The translations under genes and the position numbers were made by a program. The notes under the pieces are model-generated. The model was not told the DNA's origin. It did no database searches and saw nothing but the letters and a program-made list of their open reading frames with translations. From NCBI RefSeq assembly GCF_003945545.1, contig NZ_CP029617.1, positions 3,607,001-3,671,000 on the forward strand: a DNA stretch of 64,000 nucleotides, in the 5' to 3' direction. This DNA comes from Streptomyces sp. WAC 01529. GTDB taxonomy: Bacteria > Actinomycetota > Actinomycetes > Streptomycetales > Streptomycetaceae. Shown here piece by piece: positions 37,601 through 47,000 of the stretch (position 1 is the stretch's first letter; the number at the start of each line of letters is the position of its first letter).

Positions 37601-37677
37601 GGCGGGCGGGGGCTGGGCCCACGCCCGGCGGCTGTCGGCTATGGGCTGTGGCTACGGACTTGCGGCCGCGCGGCGGA

Positions 37678-38115
37678 CTACAGGTGGGCGAGCTTCTCCA
37701 GGACGGGGGCGGCGGCGCGCAGGCGCGCCCACTCGTCCTCGTCCAGGTGCTCGACCAGCCCGGCCAGCCAGGCGTTCCGCTTGCGGCGGCTCTCTTCGAG
37801 CATGGCCTCGGCGGTCTCGGTCTGGGTGACCACCTTCTGGCGGCGGTCCTCCGGGTGCGGCTCCAGCCGGACCAGGCCCTTGGCTTCGAGCAGCGCGACG
37901 ATGCGGGTCATCGACGGCGGCTGCACGTGCTCCTTGCGGGCCAGCTCGCCCGGAGTGGCGTGGCCGCAGCGGGCGAGGGTGCCGAGCACCGACATTTCAG
38001 TGGGGCTCAGCGACTCGTCGACACGCTGGTGCTTGAGTCGACGGGACAGGCGCATCACGGCGGAGCGCAGGGCGTTCACGGCGACGGCGTCGTCACCATG
38101 GGAGAGGTCCGGCAT
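37678..38115 (-). CDS. MarR-family regulator upstream of the MFS exporter
   Basis: 145-residue MarR repressor: N-terminal helices (AVAVNALRSAVMRLSRRLKHQRVDESLSPTEMSVLGTLARCG), winged helix TPGELARKEHVQPPSMTRIVALLEAKGLVRLEPHPEDRRQKVVTQTE, and C-terminal dimer helices. ATG 38115. Directly upstream is an AT-rich stretch with the palindromes GAGTAACTC and GTAACTCATTAC, probably its own operator. It should control itself and the MFS exporter downstream on the same strand. Confidence 0.93.
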   Translation of the reverse strand: MPDLSHGDDAVAVNALRSAVMRLSRRLKHQRVDESLSPTEMSVLGTLARCGHATPGELARKEHVQPPSMTRIVALLEAKGLVRLEPHPEDRRQKVVTQTETAEAMLEESRRKRNAWLAGLVEHLDEDEWARLRAAAPVLEKLAHL

Positions 38116-38124
38116 GTTCGTTAG

Positions 38125-38138
38125 AGTAACTCATTACC
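38125..38138. promoter_or_regulatory. MarR operator-like palindromes
   Basis: GAGTAACTC (38125-38133) and GTAA-CTCA-TTAC (38127-38138) overlap in an AT-rich stretch starting 10 bases before the MarR start. TTAG (38121) and CTAA (38143) extend the symmetry outward. Suits a MarR dimer site at its own promoter. Confidence 0.5.
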
Positions 38139-38258
38139 CTAGCTAAGGACCACCTGGTTTCCCCGCCTCTCGACCACCAAACCCATCCGTCACCCGTAAG
38201 AGTGAGTGGGCGACGGAAAGACGGGTGTCCCCCGTGAGTGGCCGGGAACCTGTCCCGC

Positions 38259-38441
38259 ATGGGATCGACAGTGCTCAGCCTGCGGATAGACGGTGAGCTG
38301 CACGACCGGCTCCGGGCGCACGCCGCGAAAAGAGGAATGAGCGTCCAGGACTATGTGGTCCGGACGCTCATTCGAGACGACTTCGACGAACGTTTCGCGA
38401 GGTCAGTAGAGGAGACGGAGAAGCTCTACGGAGCGGCGTGA
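38259..38441 (+). CDS. ribbon-helix-helix (CopG/Arc-type) small protein
   Basis: 60 residues from ATG 38259, or 67 from GTG 38238. The N-terminal strand STVLSLRIDGEL and helices HDRLRAHAAKRGMSVQDYVVRTLIRDDF form a ribbon-helix-helix DNA-binding domain like that of CopG-type antitoxins. A short acidic tail follows. No toxin gene is adjacent: the next gene is a convergent purine permease, and the gap holds a family C repeat. It may be an orphan antitoxin or a simple regulator. Confidence 0.75.
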   Translation: MGSTVLSLRIDGELHDRLRAHAAKRGMSVQDYVVRTLIRDDFDERFARSVEETEKLYGAA

Positions 38442-38473
38442 GCCAGGCGCGCCCCGAAGGGAGCGCGAGGGAG

Positions 38474-38510
38474 GCGCCCCGAAGGGGCGCGGGGAACTGC
38501 GCGACCAGCC
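38474..38510. repeat. family C repeat between convergent genes
   Basis: Hairpin GCGCCCC-GAA-GGGGCGC (38474-38490) continues into GGGGAACTGCGCGACCAGCC. The latter is the reverse complement of the block at 23927-23945. The repeat lies between the ribbon-helix-helix gene and the convergent NCS2 permease and may terminate both. Confidence 0.75.
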
Positions 38511-38540
38511 CCCACACACCCGCACGTGCCCACGTCAGAC

Positions 38541-39989
38541 CTACGTCAGTTCCAGCGCGGGCATCAGGTAGTAGAAGGCGAACACGGCCGACACCGCATA
38601 CATCGCAGCCGGAACGTCCCGCCCCCGCCCCGCCGCCAGCCGCAGCACGGTGAACGTGATGAACCCCATGCCGATGCCATTGGTGATCGAGTAGGTGAAC
38701 GGCATCATGAGCATCGTCACGAACGCGGGAATCGCGATCGTGTAGTCACTCCAGTCGATCTGCCGGATGGACCCGGACAGGATCAGGAAGCCCACCGCGA
38801 GCAACGCGGGAGTGGCCGCCTGGGACGGGACCATCGTGGCGAGCGGCGTGAGGAAGAGCGCGACGGCGAAGAGCCCGCCGGTGACGACGTTCGCGAGGCC
38901 CGTGCGCGCCCCCTCGCCGACGCCCGCCGTGGACTCCACGAAGCAGGTGGTGGCCGACGAGGAGGAGGCGCCGCCCGCGGCGACCGCGATGCCGTCGACG
39001 AAGAGCACCTTGTTGATGCCGGGCATGTTGCCGTTGGCGTCGGTCAGCTCGGCCTCGTCGCCGATGCCCATGATCGTGCCCATCGCGTCGAAGAAGCACG
39101 AGAGCAGCACGGTGAAGACGAAGAGGACGCCGGTCAGGATGCCGACCTTCTCGAAGCCGCCGAACAGGCTGATCTCGCCGACGAGCCCGAAGTCCGGCGT
39201 CGAGACGGGGTTGCCGGGCCACTCGGGCGTGGTCAGACCCCAGGACGGCACCGTGGCGACGGAGTTGATGATCATCGCGACGAGCGTCATGACGACGATG
39301 CTGATGAGGATGGCGCCCGGCACCTTGCGCACCATCAGCGCCAGCGTGAGCAGCACGCCGAGCGCGAAGACGAGCACCGGCCAGCCGTTGAGGTGGCCGT
39401 CCCCGCCGAGCTGGAGCGGGACCGTGGTGTGCGCGGCGTCCGGCATGCGCGAGACGAAGCCGGAGTCGACGAGGCCGATCAGCATGATGAACAGGCCGAT
39501 GCCGATCGCGATGCCCTTGCGCAGCCCGAGCGGCACGGCGCTCATCACCCGCTCCCGCAGGCCGGTCGCGACGAGGAGCATCACGACGAAGCCCGCGAGG
39601 ACGACCATGCCCATGGCGTCGGGCCACGACATGCGCGGGGCGAGCTGGAGGGCGACGACGGTGTTCACGCCGAGGCCCGCGGCGAGCGCGATCGGGACGT
39701 TGCCGATGACACCCATGAGGAGCGTGGTGAAGGCGGCGGTGAGCACGGTCGCGGTGACCAGCTGCTTGTTGTCGAGCTGGTGCCCGTACATGTCCTTCGC
39801 GCTGCCCAGGATGATCGGGTTCAGCACGATGATGTAGGCCATCGCGAAGAAGGTGGCGAAGCCGCCGCGGACTTCCCTGACCAGGGTCGAGCCCCGCTCA
39901 CTGATCTTGAAGTAGCCGTCGAGACCGCCCTGCGGGGGCTTCGGGGGCTCTTTGCTGGCGTCGACCGGGGCGCTGGCCGAGGGGGACAT
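38541..39989 (-). CDS. NCS2/AzgA-type purine permease
   Basis: 482-residue membrane transporter of the AzgA subgroup of NCS2 (adenine, guanine and hypoxanthine permeases). Typical segments are GGFATFFAMAYIIVLNPIILG, GLGVNTVVALQLAPRMSWPDAMGMV, and FVESTAGVGEGARTGLANVVTGGLF, which match the conserved substrate region. About 12-14 hydrophobic helices are present. ATG 39989 has GAGG at normal spacing; the frame remains open to 40055 but without homology. A TTTCGTACGAAA palindrome lies 42 bases upstream and may regulate it. Confidence 0.93.
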   Translation of the reverse strand: MSPSASAPVDASKEPPKPPQGGLDGYFKISERGSTLVREVRGGFATFFAMAYIIVLNPIILGSAKDMYGHQLDNKQLVTATVLTAAFTTLLMGVIGNVPIALAAGLGVNTVVALQLAPRMSWPDAMGMVVLAGFVVMLLVATGLRERVMSAVPLGLRKGIAIGIGLFIMLIGLVDSGFVSRMPDAAHTTVPLQLGGDGHLNGWPVLVFALGVLLTLALMVRKVPGAILISIVVMTLVAMIINSVATVPSWGLTTPEWPGNPVSTPDFGLVGEISLFGGFEKVGILTGVLFVFTVLLSCFFDAMGTIMGIGDEAELTDANGNMPGINKVLFVDGIAVAAGGASSSSATTCFVESTAGVGEGARTGLANVVTGGLFAVALFLTPLATMVPSQAATPALLAVGFLILSGSIRQIDWSDYTIAIPAFVTMLMMPFTYSITNGIGMGFITFTVLRLAAGRGRDVPAAMYAVSAVFAFYYLMPALELT

Positions 39990-40031
39990 GGAAAACCTCG
40001 TGACCTGTGATGAGCTGAGCCGAATTTGTGT

Positions 40032-40043
40032 TTTCGTACGAAA
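40032..40043. promoter_or_regulatory. 12-bp palindrome upstream of purine permease
   Basis: TTTCGTACGAAA is perfectly symmetric and lies in the AT-rich part of the gap before the leftward permease gene. It is a candidate site for a purine-responsive or similar repressor; no cognate regulator is encoded nearby. Confidence 0.5.
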
Positions 40044-40145
40044 GCAACCGGCCATTCATAAGCCGTTTCAGTATGAATACATGAAGCCGAAATCGCTATC
40101 TCCGCGCGTAGACCCTTGGCGCGCAAGGAGCGGGACGGCCCGTCG

Positions 40146-40190
40146 CCTGGGCCCAGGGGGCCGGGGGGCGGCCCGTCACCTGGGCCCAGG
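40146..40190. repeat. two copies of CCTGGGCCCAGG, 33 bp apart
   Basis: The perfect 12-bp palindrome CCTGGGCCCAGG occurs at 40146-40157 and 40179-40190, in a larger direct repeat beginning CCCGTCRCC. It is upstream of the DUF2530 gene, whose -10 is at 40200. A regulatory or structural role is unknown. Confidence 0.8.
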
Positions 40191-40199
40191 GGCCCGGCA

Positions 40200-40205
40200 T
40201 AAGCT
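40200..40205 (+). promoter_or_regulatory. leaderless -10 of the DUF2530 gene
   Basis: TAAGCT ends seven bases before ATG 40212, so the first transcribed base would be the A of the start codon. Confidence 0.6.
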
Positions 40206-40211
40206 GGGGCC

Positions 40212-40469
40212 ATGGCGAAGTGGACCCCCAAGCACGAGGCGCCGGAGCCCCTGGAGGGCCCCGTGGTCGCCACCATCACCGGCGGCACGATCCTCTGGTT
40301 CGTCCTCTTCCTCGTCCAGCTCCCCTTCTACGGCTGGTTCGACGACCGGGACCTGACCTGGTGGGTGTGGACCTGCCTGGCCGGCGCCGGGCTCGGCCTC
40401 ATCGGCATCTGGTACGTACGGGTGCGCGACGCCGCCATCAAGAGGTCGAAGGTCACTCAGCCCGAATAG
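40212..40469 (+). CDS. DUF2530 small membrane protein
   Basis: 85-residue protein of the actinobacterial DUF2530 family, with a short polar start (KWTPKHEAPEPLEGPVVA) and two transmembrane helices (TILWFVLFLVQLPFYGW and WWVWTCLAGAGLGLIGIWYV), then a basic tail. Function unknown. The promoter is probably leaderless. A 95-base gap leads to the P-type ATPase in the same direction. Confidence 0.85.
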   Translation: MAKWTPKHEAPEPLEGPVVATITGGTILWFVLFLVQLPFYGWFDDRDLTWWVWTCLAGAGLGLIGIWYVRVRDAAIKRSKVTQPE

Positions 40470-40551
40470 CCCGTACGACCACGGGACCGGGCCCGTCCTA
40501 CCCTGGTCGGATCTTTGGGGCATTCAAGGGGTGAAGCCTCAGCACCGCCCT

Positions 40552-40557
40552 TACCGT
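40552..40557 (+). promoter_or_regulatory. -10 of the P-type ATPase gene
   Basis: TACCGT ends eight bases before ATG 40565, giving an almost leaderless transcript. No Shine-Dalgarno sequence is seen. Confidence 0.5.
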
Positions 40558-40564
40558 CGAATGC

Positions 40565-42967
40565 ATGACGCATATCGACGCGGGCGCCGAACTCGACCCG
40601 GTCCACCCCGTCCCGCCGCCCGAGGGACGGCCCCGGGGGCTGAGCGCCGCCGAGGTCGCCGAGCGGGTCGCCCGCGGCGAGGTCAACGACGTACCGGTCC
40701 GCAGCTCCCGTTCCCTCGCCGAGATCATCCGGGCCAACGTCTTCACCCGCTTCAACGCGATCATCGGCGTGCTCTGGGTGATCATGCTCTTCGTCGCGCC
40801 GATCCAGGACAGCCTCTTCGGCTTCGTGATCGTCGCCAACACCGGCATCGGCATCATCCAGGAGTGGCGCGCCAAGAAGACCCTGGACTCCCTGGCCGTC
40901 ATCGGCGAGGCCAAGCCGACCGTGCGGCGCGACGGCAGGGCCGCCGAGATCTCCACCTCCGAGATCGTCCTCGGCGACCTGGTGGAGCTGGGGCCGGGCG
41001 ACAAGATCCCGGTGGACGGCGAGGCCGTCGAGACCGAGAGCCTGGAGATCGACGAGTCGCTGCTGACCGGCGAGGCGGACCCCGTAGTCAAGAAGCCCGG
41101 CGACCAGATGATGTCGGGCTCGTTCGTGGTCGCGGGCGGCGGCTCGTTCACCGCCACCAAGGTCGGCCGCGAGGCGTACGCCGCGCAGCTCGCCGAGGAG
41201 GCCAGCCGCTTCACGCTCGTCCACTCCGAGCTGCGCTCCGGCATCTCCACGATCCTCAAGTACGTGACGTGGCTGATGGTGCCGACCTCCATCGGCCTGG
41301 TCATCTCCCAGCTCGTCGTCAAGGACGACAACTTCAAGGAGTCCATCGCCTACACCGTTGGCGGGATCGTCCCCATGATCCCCGAGGGGCTCGTCCTGCT
41401 CACCTCCGTCGCCTTCGCGATCGGAGTGATCCGGCTCGGCCGCAAGCAGTGCCTCGTCCAGGAACTGCCCGCGATCGAGGGCCTGGCGCGCGTCGACACG
41501 GTCTGCCTGGACAAGACCGGCACCCTCACCGAGGGCGGCATGGACGTCACCGAGCTGCGCCCGCTGAACGGCTCCGACGAGGAGTACGTACGTAAGGTCC
41601 TCGGCGCCCTCGGCGAATCCGACCCGCGCCCGAACGCCTCCCTCCAGGCCATCATCGACGCCTACCCCGACAGCGAGGAGTGGCGCTGCACGGAGTCCCT
41701 GCCCTTCTCCTCCGCCCGCAAGTACAGCGGCGCCTCCTTCAGCGAGGGCGACGGCACCGCGTCCGCCTGGCTGCTCGGCGCGCCCGACGTGCTGCTGCCC
41801 GACGACGACCCGGCCCTCGCCGAGATCGAGGAGCTGAACCAGCAGGGCCTGCGCGTCCTGCTGCTCGCCCGCGCGGCCGGCGACCTGGACGACCCGGACG
41901 TGGCGGACAGGGCCGACGCCACCGCGCTGGTCGTCCTGGAGCAGCGGCTGCGCCCCGACGCCGCCGACACCCTGCGCTACTTCGAGGAGCAGGACGTGGC
42001 CGCCAAGGTCATCTCGGGCGACAACGCGGTCTCGGTGAGCGCGGTCGCGGGCAAGCTCGGCCTGCCCGGCGCGCAGAACACGGTGGACGCGCGGCGGCTG
42101 CCCGCCGAGAAGGACGAGATGGCGCGGGCCCTGGACGACAACGCGGTCTTCGGCCGGGTCACCCCGCAGCAGAAGCGCGACATGGTGGGCGCCCTCCAGT
42201 CACGCGGGCACACGGTCGCGATGACGGGCGACGGCGTGAACGACGTACTGGCCCTGAAGGACGCCGACATCGGCGTGAGCATGGGTTCGGGCTCGGAGGC
42301 GACGCGGGCCGTGGCCCAGATCGTGCTCCTCAACAACAGCTTCGCGACGCTGCCCTCGGTCGTCGCCGAGGGCCGCCGCGTCATCGGCAACATCACGCGC
42401 GTCGCCACGCTGTTCCTGGTCAAGACGGTCTACTCGGTGATCCTCGCGCTGCTCGTGGTCTGCTCGCAGGTCGAGTACCTGTTCCTGCCGCGCCATCTGA
42501 CGCTGCTGTCCACGCTGACGATCGGTGTCCCGGCGTTCTTCCTGGCGCTCGCCCCCAACAAGGAGCGCGCGCAGCCGCACTTCGTCCGCAGGGTCATGCG
42601 GTACGCGATCCCGGGCGGCGTCATCGCGGGCGTCGCCACCTTCGCGACGTATCTCCTGGCCCGGCACCACTACGAGGGCGCGGGCGCGCGGGAAGCCGAG
42701 ACCAGCGCGGCCACCCTGGCGCTGTTCCTGATCGCCATGTGGGTGCTCGCCATCATCGCCCGCCCCTACACGTGGTGGCGGATCGGCCTCATCGGCGCGA
42801 TGGGTCTCGGCTTCCTGCTCGTGCTGACCGTGCCCTGGCTCCAGGACTTCTTCCAGCTGAAGCTGGTGGGCACGACGATGCCGTGGGCGGCGGTCGCGAT
42901 CGCGGCGGTGGCCTCGCTGGCCATCGAGGTCATCTACCGCTGGGTGGACCGCCGCGTGCCGGCGTGA
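40565..42967 (+). CDS. P-type cation ATPase (CtpE-like)
   Basis: 800-residue P-type ATPase that should move a cation across the membrane using ATP. The phosphorylation motif is CLDKTGTLTEGG with Asp316. GDGVNDVLALKDADIGVSMG is the hinge motif, and the helix-4 ion site is IVPMIPEGLVL (PEGL). TGE is in SLLTGEADPV. Around ten membrane helices are present, with no N-terminal heavy-metal domain. This group contains mycobacterial CtpE, reported as a calcium transporter; specificity here is inference. It follows DUF2530 and is convergent with a secreted-protein gene. Confidence 0.94.
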   Translation: MTHIDAGAELDPVHPVPPPEGRPRGLSAAEVAERVARGEVNDVPVRSSRSLAEIIRANVFTRFNAIIGVLWVIMLFVAPIQDSLFGFVIVANTGIGIIQEWRAKKTLDSLAVIGEAKPTVRRDGRAAEISTSEIVLGDLVELGPGDKIPVDGEAVETESLEIDESLLTGEADPVVKKPGDQMMSGSFVVAGGGSFTATKVGREAYAAQLAEEASRFTLVHSELRSGISTILKYVTWLMVPTSIGLVISQLVVKDDNFKESIAYTVGGIVPMIPEGLVLLTSVAFAIGVIRLGRKQCLVQELPAIEGLARVDTVCLDKTGTLTEGGMDVTELRPLNGSDEEYVRKVLGALGESDPRPNASLQAIIDAYPDSEEWRCTESLPFSSARKYSGASFSEGDGTASAWLLGAPDVLLPDDDPALAEIEELNQQGLRVLLLARAAGDLDDPDVADRADATALVVLEQRLRPDAADTLRYFEEQDVAAKVISGDNAVSVSAVAGKLGLPGAQNTVDARRLPAEKDEMARALDDNAVFGRVTPQQKRDMVGALQSRGHTVAMTGDGVNDVLALKDADIGVSMGSGSEATRAVAQIVLLNNSFATLPSVVAEGRRVIGNITRVATLFLVKTVYSVILALLVVCSQVEYLFLPRHLTLLSTLTIGVPAFFLALAPNKERAQPHFVRRVMRYAIPGGVIAGVATFATYLLARHHYEGAGAREAETSAATLALFLIAMWVLAIIARPYTWWRIGLIGAMGLGFLLVLTVPWLQDFFQLKLVGTTMPWAAVAIAAVASLAIEVIYRWVDRRVPA

Positions 42968-42974
42968 GCCGTGT

Positions 42975-43814
42975 CTACTGGACGTCGATGGCGTCGCTGG
43001 TGGCCGTGACGGGCGCGGTGGTGGACGTGCCCGCGAAGACGTAGCGGTAGTTGCCGTCGGCGGAGGCCGTGACGGTGGTCTTCAGGGCGCCCTTCGAGCC
43101 GGACTTCACCGTCTTGACGGTGGAGTACGTGCTGGAGCCCTTCTTCTTGAACTCCAGCTTCACGGACTGGTCGGTGTAGCCGGCGTACTTGTAGGTCTCC
43201 CAGTTGGCGCGGGTCAGGGCGCCGGTGACCGTGATGGTCTTGCCCTTCTTGACCGGCTCCGGGGAGGCGTTGGTGGTGAGCTTGGCGGCGCGCAGGACAC
43301 GGGCGTCCGAGGGCGCCTTGTCCTTGCTGATGAAGTCGCCGTCGTCGCCGATCGCCGAGGCGCCGACGTGCCACTTGCCGGCCACGATGTTGCTGTAGAA
43401 GTCGCTCTTCGGGTCGGCGGTGACCGCGACCGAGCAGGTCGAGGTGGTCGCGTTCACGACCGTGCACTTGGCGTCGCCGTCCGAGATCATCAGGCCGTCG
43501 ATGCCGTTCTCGCTGTCGAGGTCCGTGCCGTGCCAGAGGAAGGCGTCGGCGCCGAAGATGCCCTCCGGGTCGGTCGCGGTGACATCGATGGTGAACTTCT
43601 TCTTCTCGGTGGTGCCGAGCACGATGGCCTTGCCGCCGTTGACGGTGACCTTCGTGATCTTGGTGTCGCCCTCGACCTCGTCGGCCGGCGCCTTGGCGAC
43701 CAGGGCGTCGAGCTTCGGGAGGTTCGGACCGTCGGCGGCCTGGGCGGCCGGGAGAGCGAGTGCGGACAGAGCCAGGGTGCCGGACAGTGCGGCCACGGTG
43801 GCACGGATGCGCAT
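42975..43814 (-). CDS. secreted protein, Ig-like C-terminal region
   Basis: 279 residues with a clear Sec signal peptide (MRIRATVAALSGTLALSALALPAAQA, cleavage about residue 26). The N-terminal ~150 residues have a beta-rich fold with one Cys pair (DAKCTVVNATTSTCSVAV). The last ~90 (KGKTITVTGALTRANWETYKYAG to the end) look like an Ig/CalX-type domain common in Streptomyces secreted proteins. Function unknown. ATG 43814 with AAGGGG-like purines ahead. The upstream gap holds long inverted repeats. Confidence 0.85.
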   Translation of the reverse strand: MRIRATVAALSGTLALSALALPAAQAADGPNLPKLDALVAKAPADEVEGDTKITKVTVNGGKAIVLGTTEKKKFTIDVTATDPEGIFGADAFLWHGTDLDSENGIDGLMISDGDAKCTVVNATTSTCSVAVTADPKSDFYSNIVAGKWHVGASAIGDDGDFISKDKAPSDARVLRAAKLTTNASPEPVKKGKTITVTGALTRANWETYKYAGYTDQSVKLEFKKKGSSTYSTVKTVKSGSKGALKTTVTASADGNYRYVFAGTSTTAPVTATSDAIDVQ

Positions 43815-43883
43815 GTGTTTCCCCAGTCGGAGAAGGGGTTCCCACGGTGCGTGACGCCCTCACGCGGGAACCAAGTGATCTAG

Positions 43884-43911
43884 GAGTCTGTTGACTCGCA
43901 AGATCAGACTC
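43884..43911. repeat. inverted repeat GAGTCTG-N14-CAGACTC
   Basis: Seven-base perfect arms with a 14-base loop, about 70 bases upstream of the secreted-protein start on the minus strand. It could be an operator or leader hairpin. Confidence 0.55.
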
Positions 43912-43962
43912 GCGTCAAAGGCGAACGGTTGTACGACGATTGAAGAAAATGCAACCAACTTA

Positions 43963-44033
43963 CGGAATGCCCGCTTCCGCCCCGTTGGCCGGGACGGAAG
44001 CAGACAATCAACGGGACGGAAGCAGACATTCCG
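43963..44033. repeat. nested inverted and direct repeats after the GHKL ATPase gene
   Basis: Arms CGGAATGCCCGCTTCCG (43963-43979) and CGGAAGCAGACATTCCG (44017-44033) pair with only a 3-base internal mismatch. A direct repeat of GGGACGGAAGCAGACA occurs at 43991-44006 and 44013-44028, so the left arm can pair with either copy. The element begins 22 bases past the ATPase stop and also lies upstream of the secreted-protein gene. It may act as a terminator or alternative-structure switch. Confidence 0.8.
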
Positions 44034-44055
44034 GGTAACGGCCGCCGGCCGCCCG

Positions 44056-47000
44056 TCAGTCGAACCAGCGGTCCCGCGCCAACTCCGCCGTCCGCGAGGG
44101 GTCTTCGAGCAGCGCCGCCACCTCGAAGCGGCGCGGCCACTGTCCCGCCGCCCAGGCAAGACCGGCCGCCACACCCTCCAGGGTCGCCGCGTGCACGGTG
44201 CCGTCCGGGGTGCGCCGCCAGTCCAGCTCGACACCGCCCGCGATCAGTTCGTCGTGTTCCACGTACGTGTGCGGGGTCGTCGCCCCCAGCAGGATCCGCA
44301 CCGGTTCGGGCACCGCGCGCTCGACGCCCTGGCCCGCCGGGTCGACGGCCGCCGTCTCGCTCAGCCTGCGCACCTGGAACAGCTCCGCCAGGTCACCGGC
44401 CTTGCGCGGGTCGACGGGCAGCAGCGCCACGGCACCGGCCAGCGGCAGCAGGTCGGGGGCGTCGGCGACCACGGCGTCCGCCGCGTCGACCACCACGACC
44501 TCGCCGTCCACCACCGCGCGCAACTCGTCGGGAAGCGTGACCTGTTCGGGGTCGAGGTCGGCCAGCGCGCCGTAGAGGGCGTGCAGTTGGCCGGGGGAGA
44601 CGGTCCGCTCCGGGTCCGCGAGTCGGTCGAGGAGTTCGGCGGCGCCGCCCGGCTCCTCAAGGAGGGCGGAGACGGACGTACGTACGCCGAGAGCCCGCAG
44701 GACCTGCTCGTCGCCGAACCCGGAGGCGTCCGCCGCGTCGTACAGCCCCGCCAGAAGCGGATCGCTGCCCTCCGCGCGCAGTCCGGCGGGGCGGCGGCCG
44801 TCGAGCACGGGGTGGCCGCGCAGCCACCACGCCGTGTACGAGCGGACGGTCTGCGTCGTGCCGTCGGGCAGCAGCACCCGCAGCGGCTGGGTCAGCGCGT
44901 CCCGCAGCGGCGGGCGCGAGAGCATCGCGAGCGCTCGCGGCCAGCACTCGTCGTCGACCAGGTCCAGGTCCCGTACGGCGACGACCTCCGTGGCGACCGG
45001 CGGCACCGGGGTGCCCGGCAGCCGGTCGAGCAGGTCCTCGCACCACACGTCGACGGCGTCCAGGAGACCGGCGTCGTCGGGCTCGGCGAAGTCGCCGTCG
45101 CGGGGCTCCAGTTCGTCCGGGTCGAGGACGACATCGGTGGCGCGTACGAGCGCGAAGGTGGCGAGCACCCCGCAGGCGGCCAGCGGCTGCTCGCCCCAGC
45201 GGTCGGCCAACTCCTGCTCGACGAGCGCCAGTTCGTCCTCGCGCATGACCTGGGCGAAGTCGCTGCCGGGCAGGACGAGTTCACCGGCGGGCGTCAGTTC
45301 GCCGTCCTCGTCGGGCAGGGCGAGGGCGGCGAGCCAGGGCTCGTCACCGGGGGCGAGGTTCGCGTCCCGCACCAGGGCGAGCACGACGTCCGCCAACTCC
45401 TCGGCGTCCAGGGCGTCCTCGTCCCAGGTGTCGTCGTCGAGGGAGGCGGCGACGGCCGCGCGTACCTGCGGGGTGGTCAGGACGGCGCGGGGCGTGGCGG
45501 GGAGCGCGCCGAGCTTTTCGAGCAGCGGGTGGGCGGCTTCGGGGTGGGCGACCTTCAGGCCGAGGCGGGCCAGGGACGCGGGGTCGCGCTCGTCGCCGGG
45601 AGCGGGCAGCAGGACCTGGCGGGGCCCGATGGTCGTACGCCCGTCGGCGAGCGGCACGGGCAGCCCCGAGAGCCGGTCGGGGTCGACCCCGGCGAGGGTG
45701 TCGTAAAGGCGGCGCCACCAGTCGGGTTCCCGCTCCAGACCGGCGAGGCGGTCGATCGCCTCGGTCAGCGGGACGCGGGCGACACCGAGGGTGCGCAGCT
45801 CGGCGCGGCGCTCGAGACCGGCGGGCAGCAGGCTGGGCAGCACCTCGGCGAGCACCCGGACGGTGTCGGCACCGGCGGCTTCCACGACCTCCGCGTCCCG
45901 GGGGCGCAAGGTCTCGGGCAGCCCGTCCTCGTCGTCCTCGACGCGGGGCAGGGCGGGCGGCAGGAAGGAGGTGCGGGGCAGCCGTTCGAGGACGGCCTGG
46001 CGCAGGGCGCCGTCAAGCTCGCTCTGGCCGAGGGGCCCGGGGACGAGGCCGATGATCTCCTCGCCCACCGGCCGCCAGTCGCCGAGCAGTTCGACGTACG
46101 CGTCCGCCGCCCGCTGCACGAGGAAGTCGGTGAGCGGCCCCGGCGCGGCGTGCCGCCGGGCGGTGTCCAGCGGGAACGAGGCGATGAGCAGCGCCGGTAC
46201 GCCGAGCGGCTCGTCGCTGGGCGTCGGGGCGTGCACGACGGGGGTGGTGCGGGGCCGCTCCGGGGCGCCGGCGCTGTCGGCGGGGACGGCCCAGGTGACC
46301 GCCCAGTGCGGCCGCAGCCGCTCCTCGACGGGCCGGTCCTTCAGGAGGGCGGCGTCGAGGGGCCCTTGCCGGCTGACGGTCCGCCACCGGGTGGTGCCCT
46401 CGCGACTGTCCTCGACGACGGTGTACGGGGCTTCGGCGCGGCGGCGCAGGGTGCGGGTGGCGCGGGTGGCGCCGTCCGGGGTCTCGATGGTGACTTCCTC
46501 AAGCCCCGGCAGGGCGAGGAGGAGCGCGTCGTCGACCTCGCCGAGGAGGCGGGCGACGAGGTCTTCGGCGGCGGCGTCGCGCAGGGGCAGGATGACGACG
46601 GTGTCGTACCCCTCCGGGGCGGTGCCCTCGGCGGCGAGGGGGAGGCGCAGGAGGGGTACGTGGCCGTCCCGCCGCCGGATCTCGTCGCCGAGCCCCGGGC
46701 TGAACCGGGCGGTCTCGGCGGCCAGCTCCCGGGCCTCGGAGAGCGACCAGCGGACGCCGCCGGTGCGTCCGACGACGGCGGGTTCGTCGCTGACGGCGAG
46801 GACGGCGGCGAACCCGACGCCGAAGCGGCCGACGCTCTGGCCGCGCTGTTCCGCGCTCTCCTCCCGCTTGGCGGAGGCGCGCAGGGTGGACAGGGACTCG
46901 ACGCCGGCGGCGTCGAGGGGGGCGCCGCGGTTGGCGGCGGCGAGGACGCCGTCGCGGAGCGTCAGGGCGAGCCTGCCGGGGACGCCGGCGCGGGCGGCGG

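Noticed and set aside
35503..38124. A rightward open frame of about 870 codons
   Set aside because: It is antisense to thpR, the MFS gene and the MarR gene, whose motifs are clear.
38259..38441. A toxin-antitoxin pair
   Set aside because: Only the ribbon-helix-helix part is present; no toxin frame is found on either side.
38526..40010. A rightward open frame of about 490 codons rich in Asp/Glu/His/Arg
   Set aside because: It is the mirror of the NCS2 permease gene; the composition is a by-product of the hydrophobic codons on the other strand.
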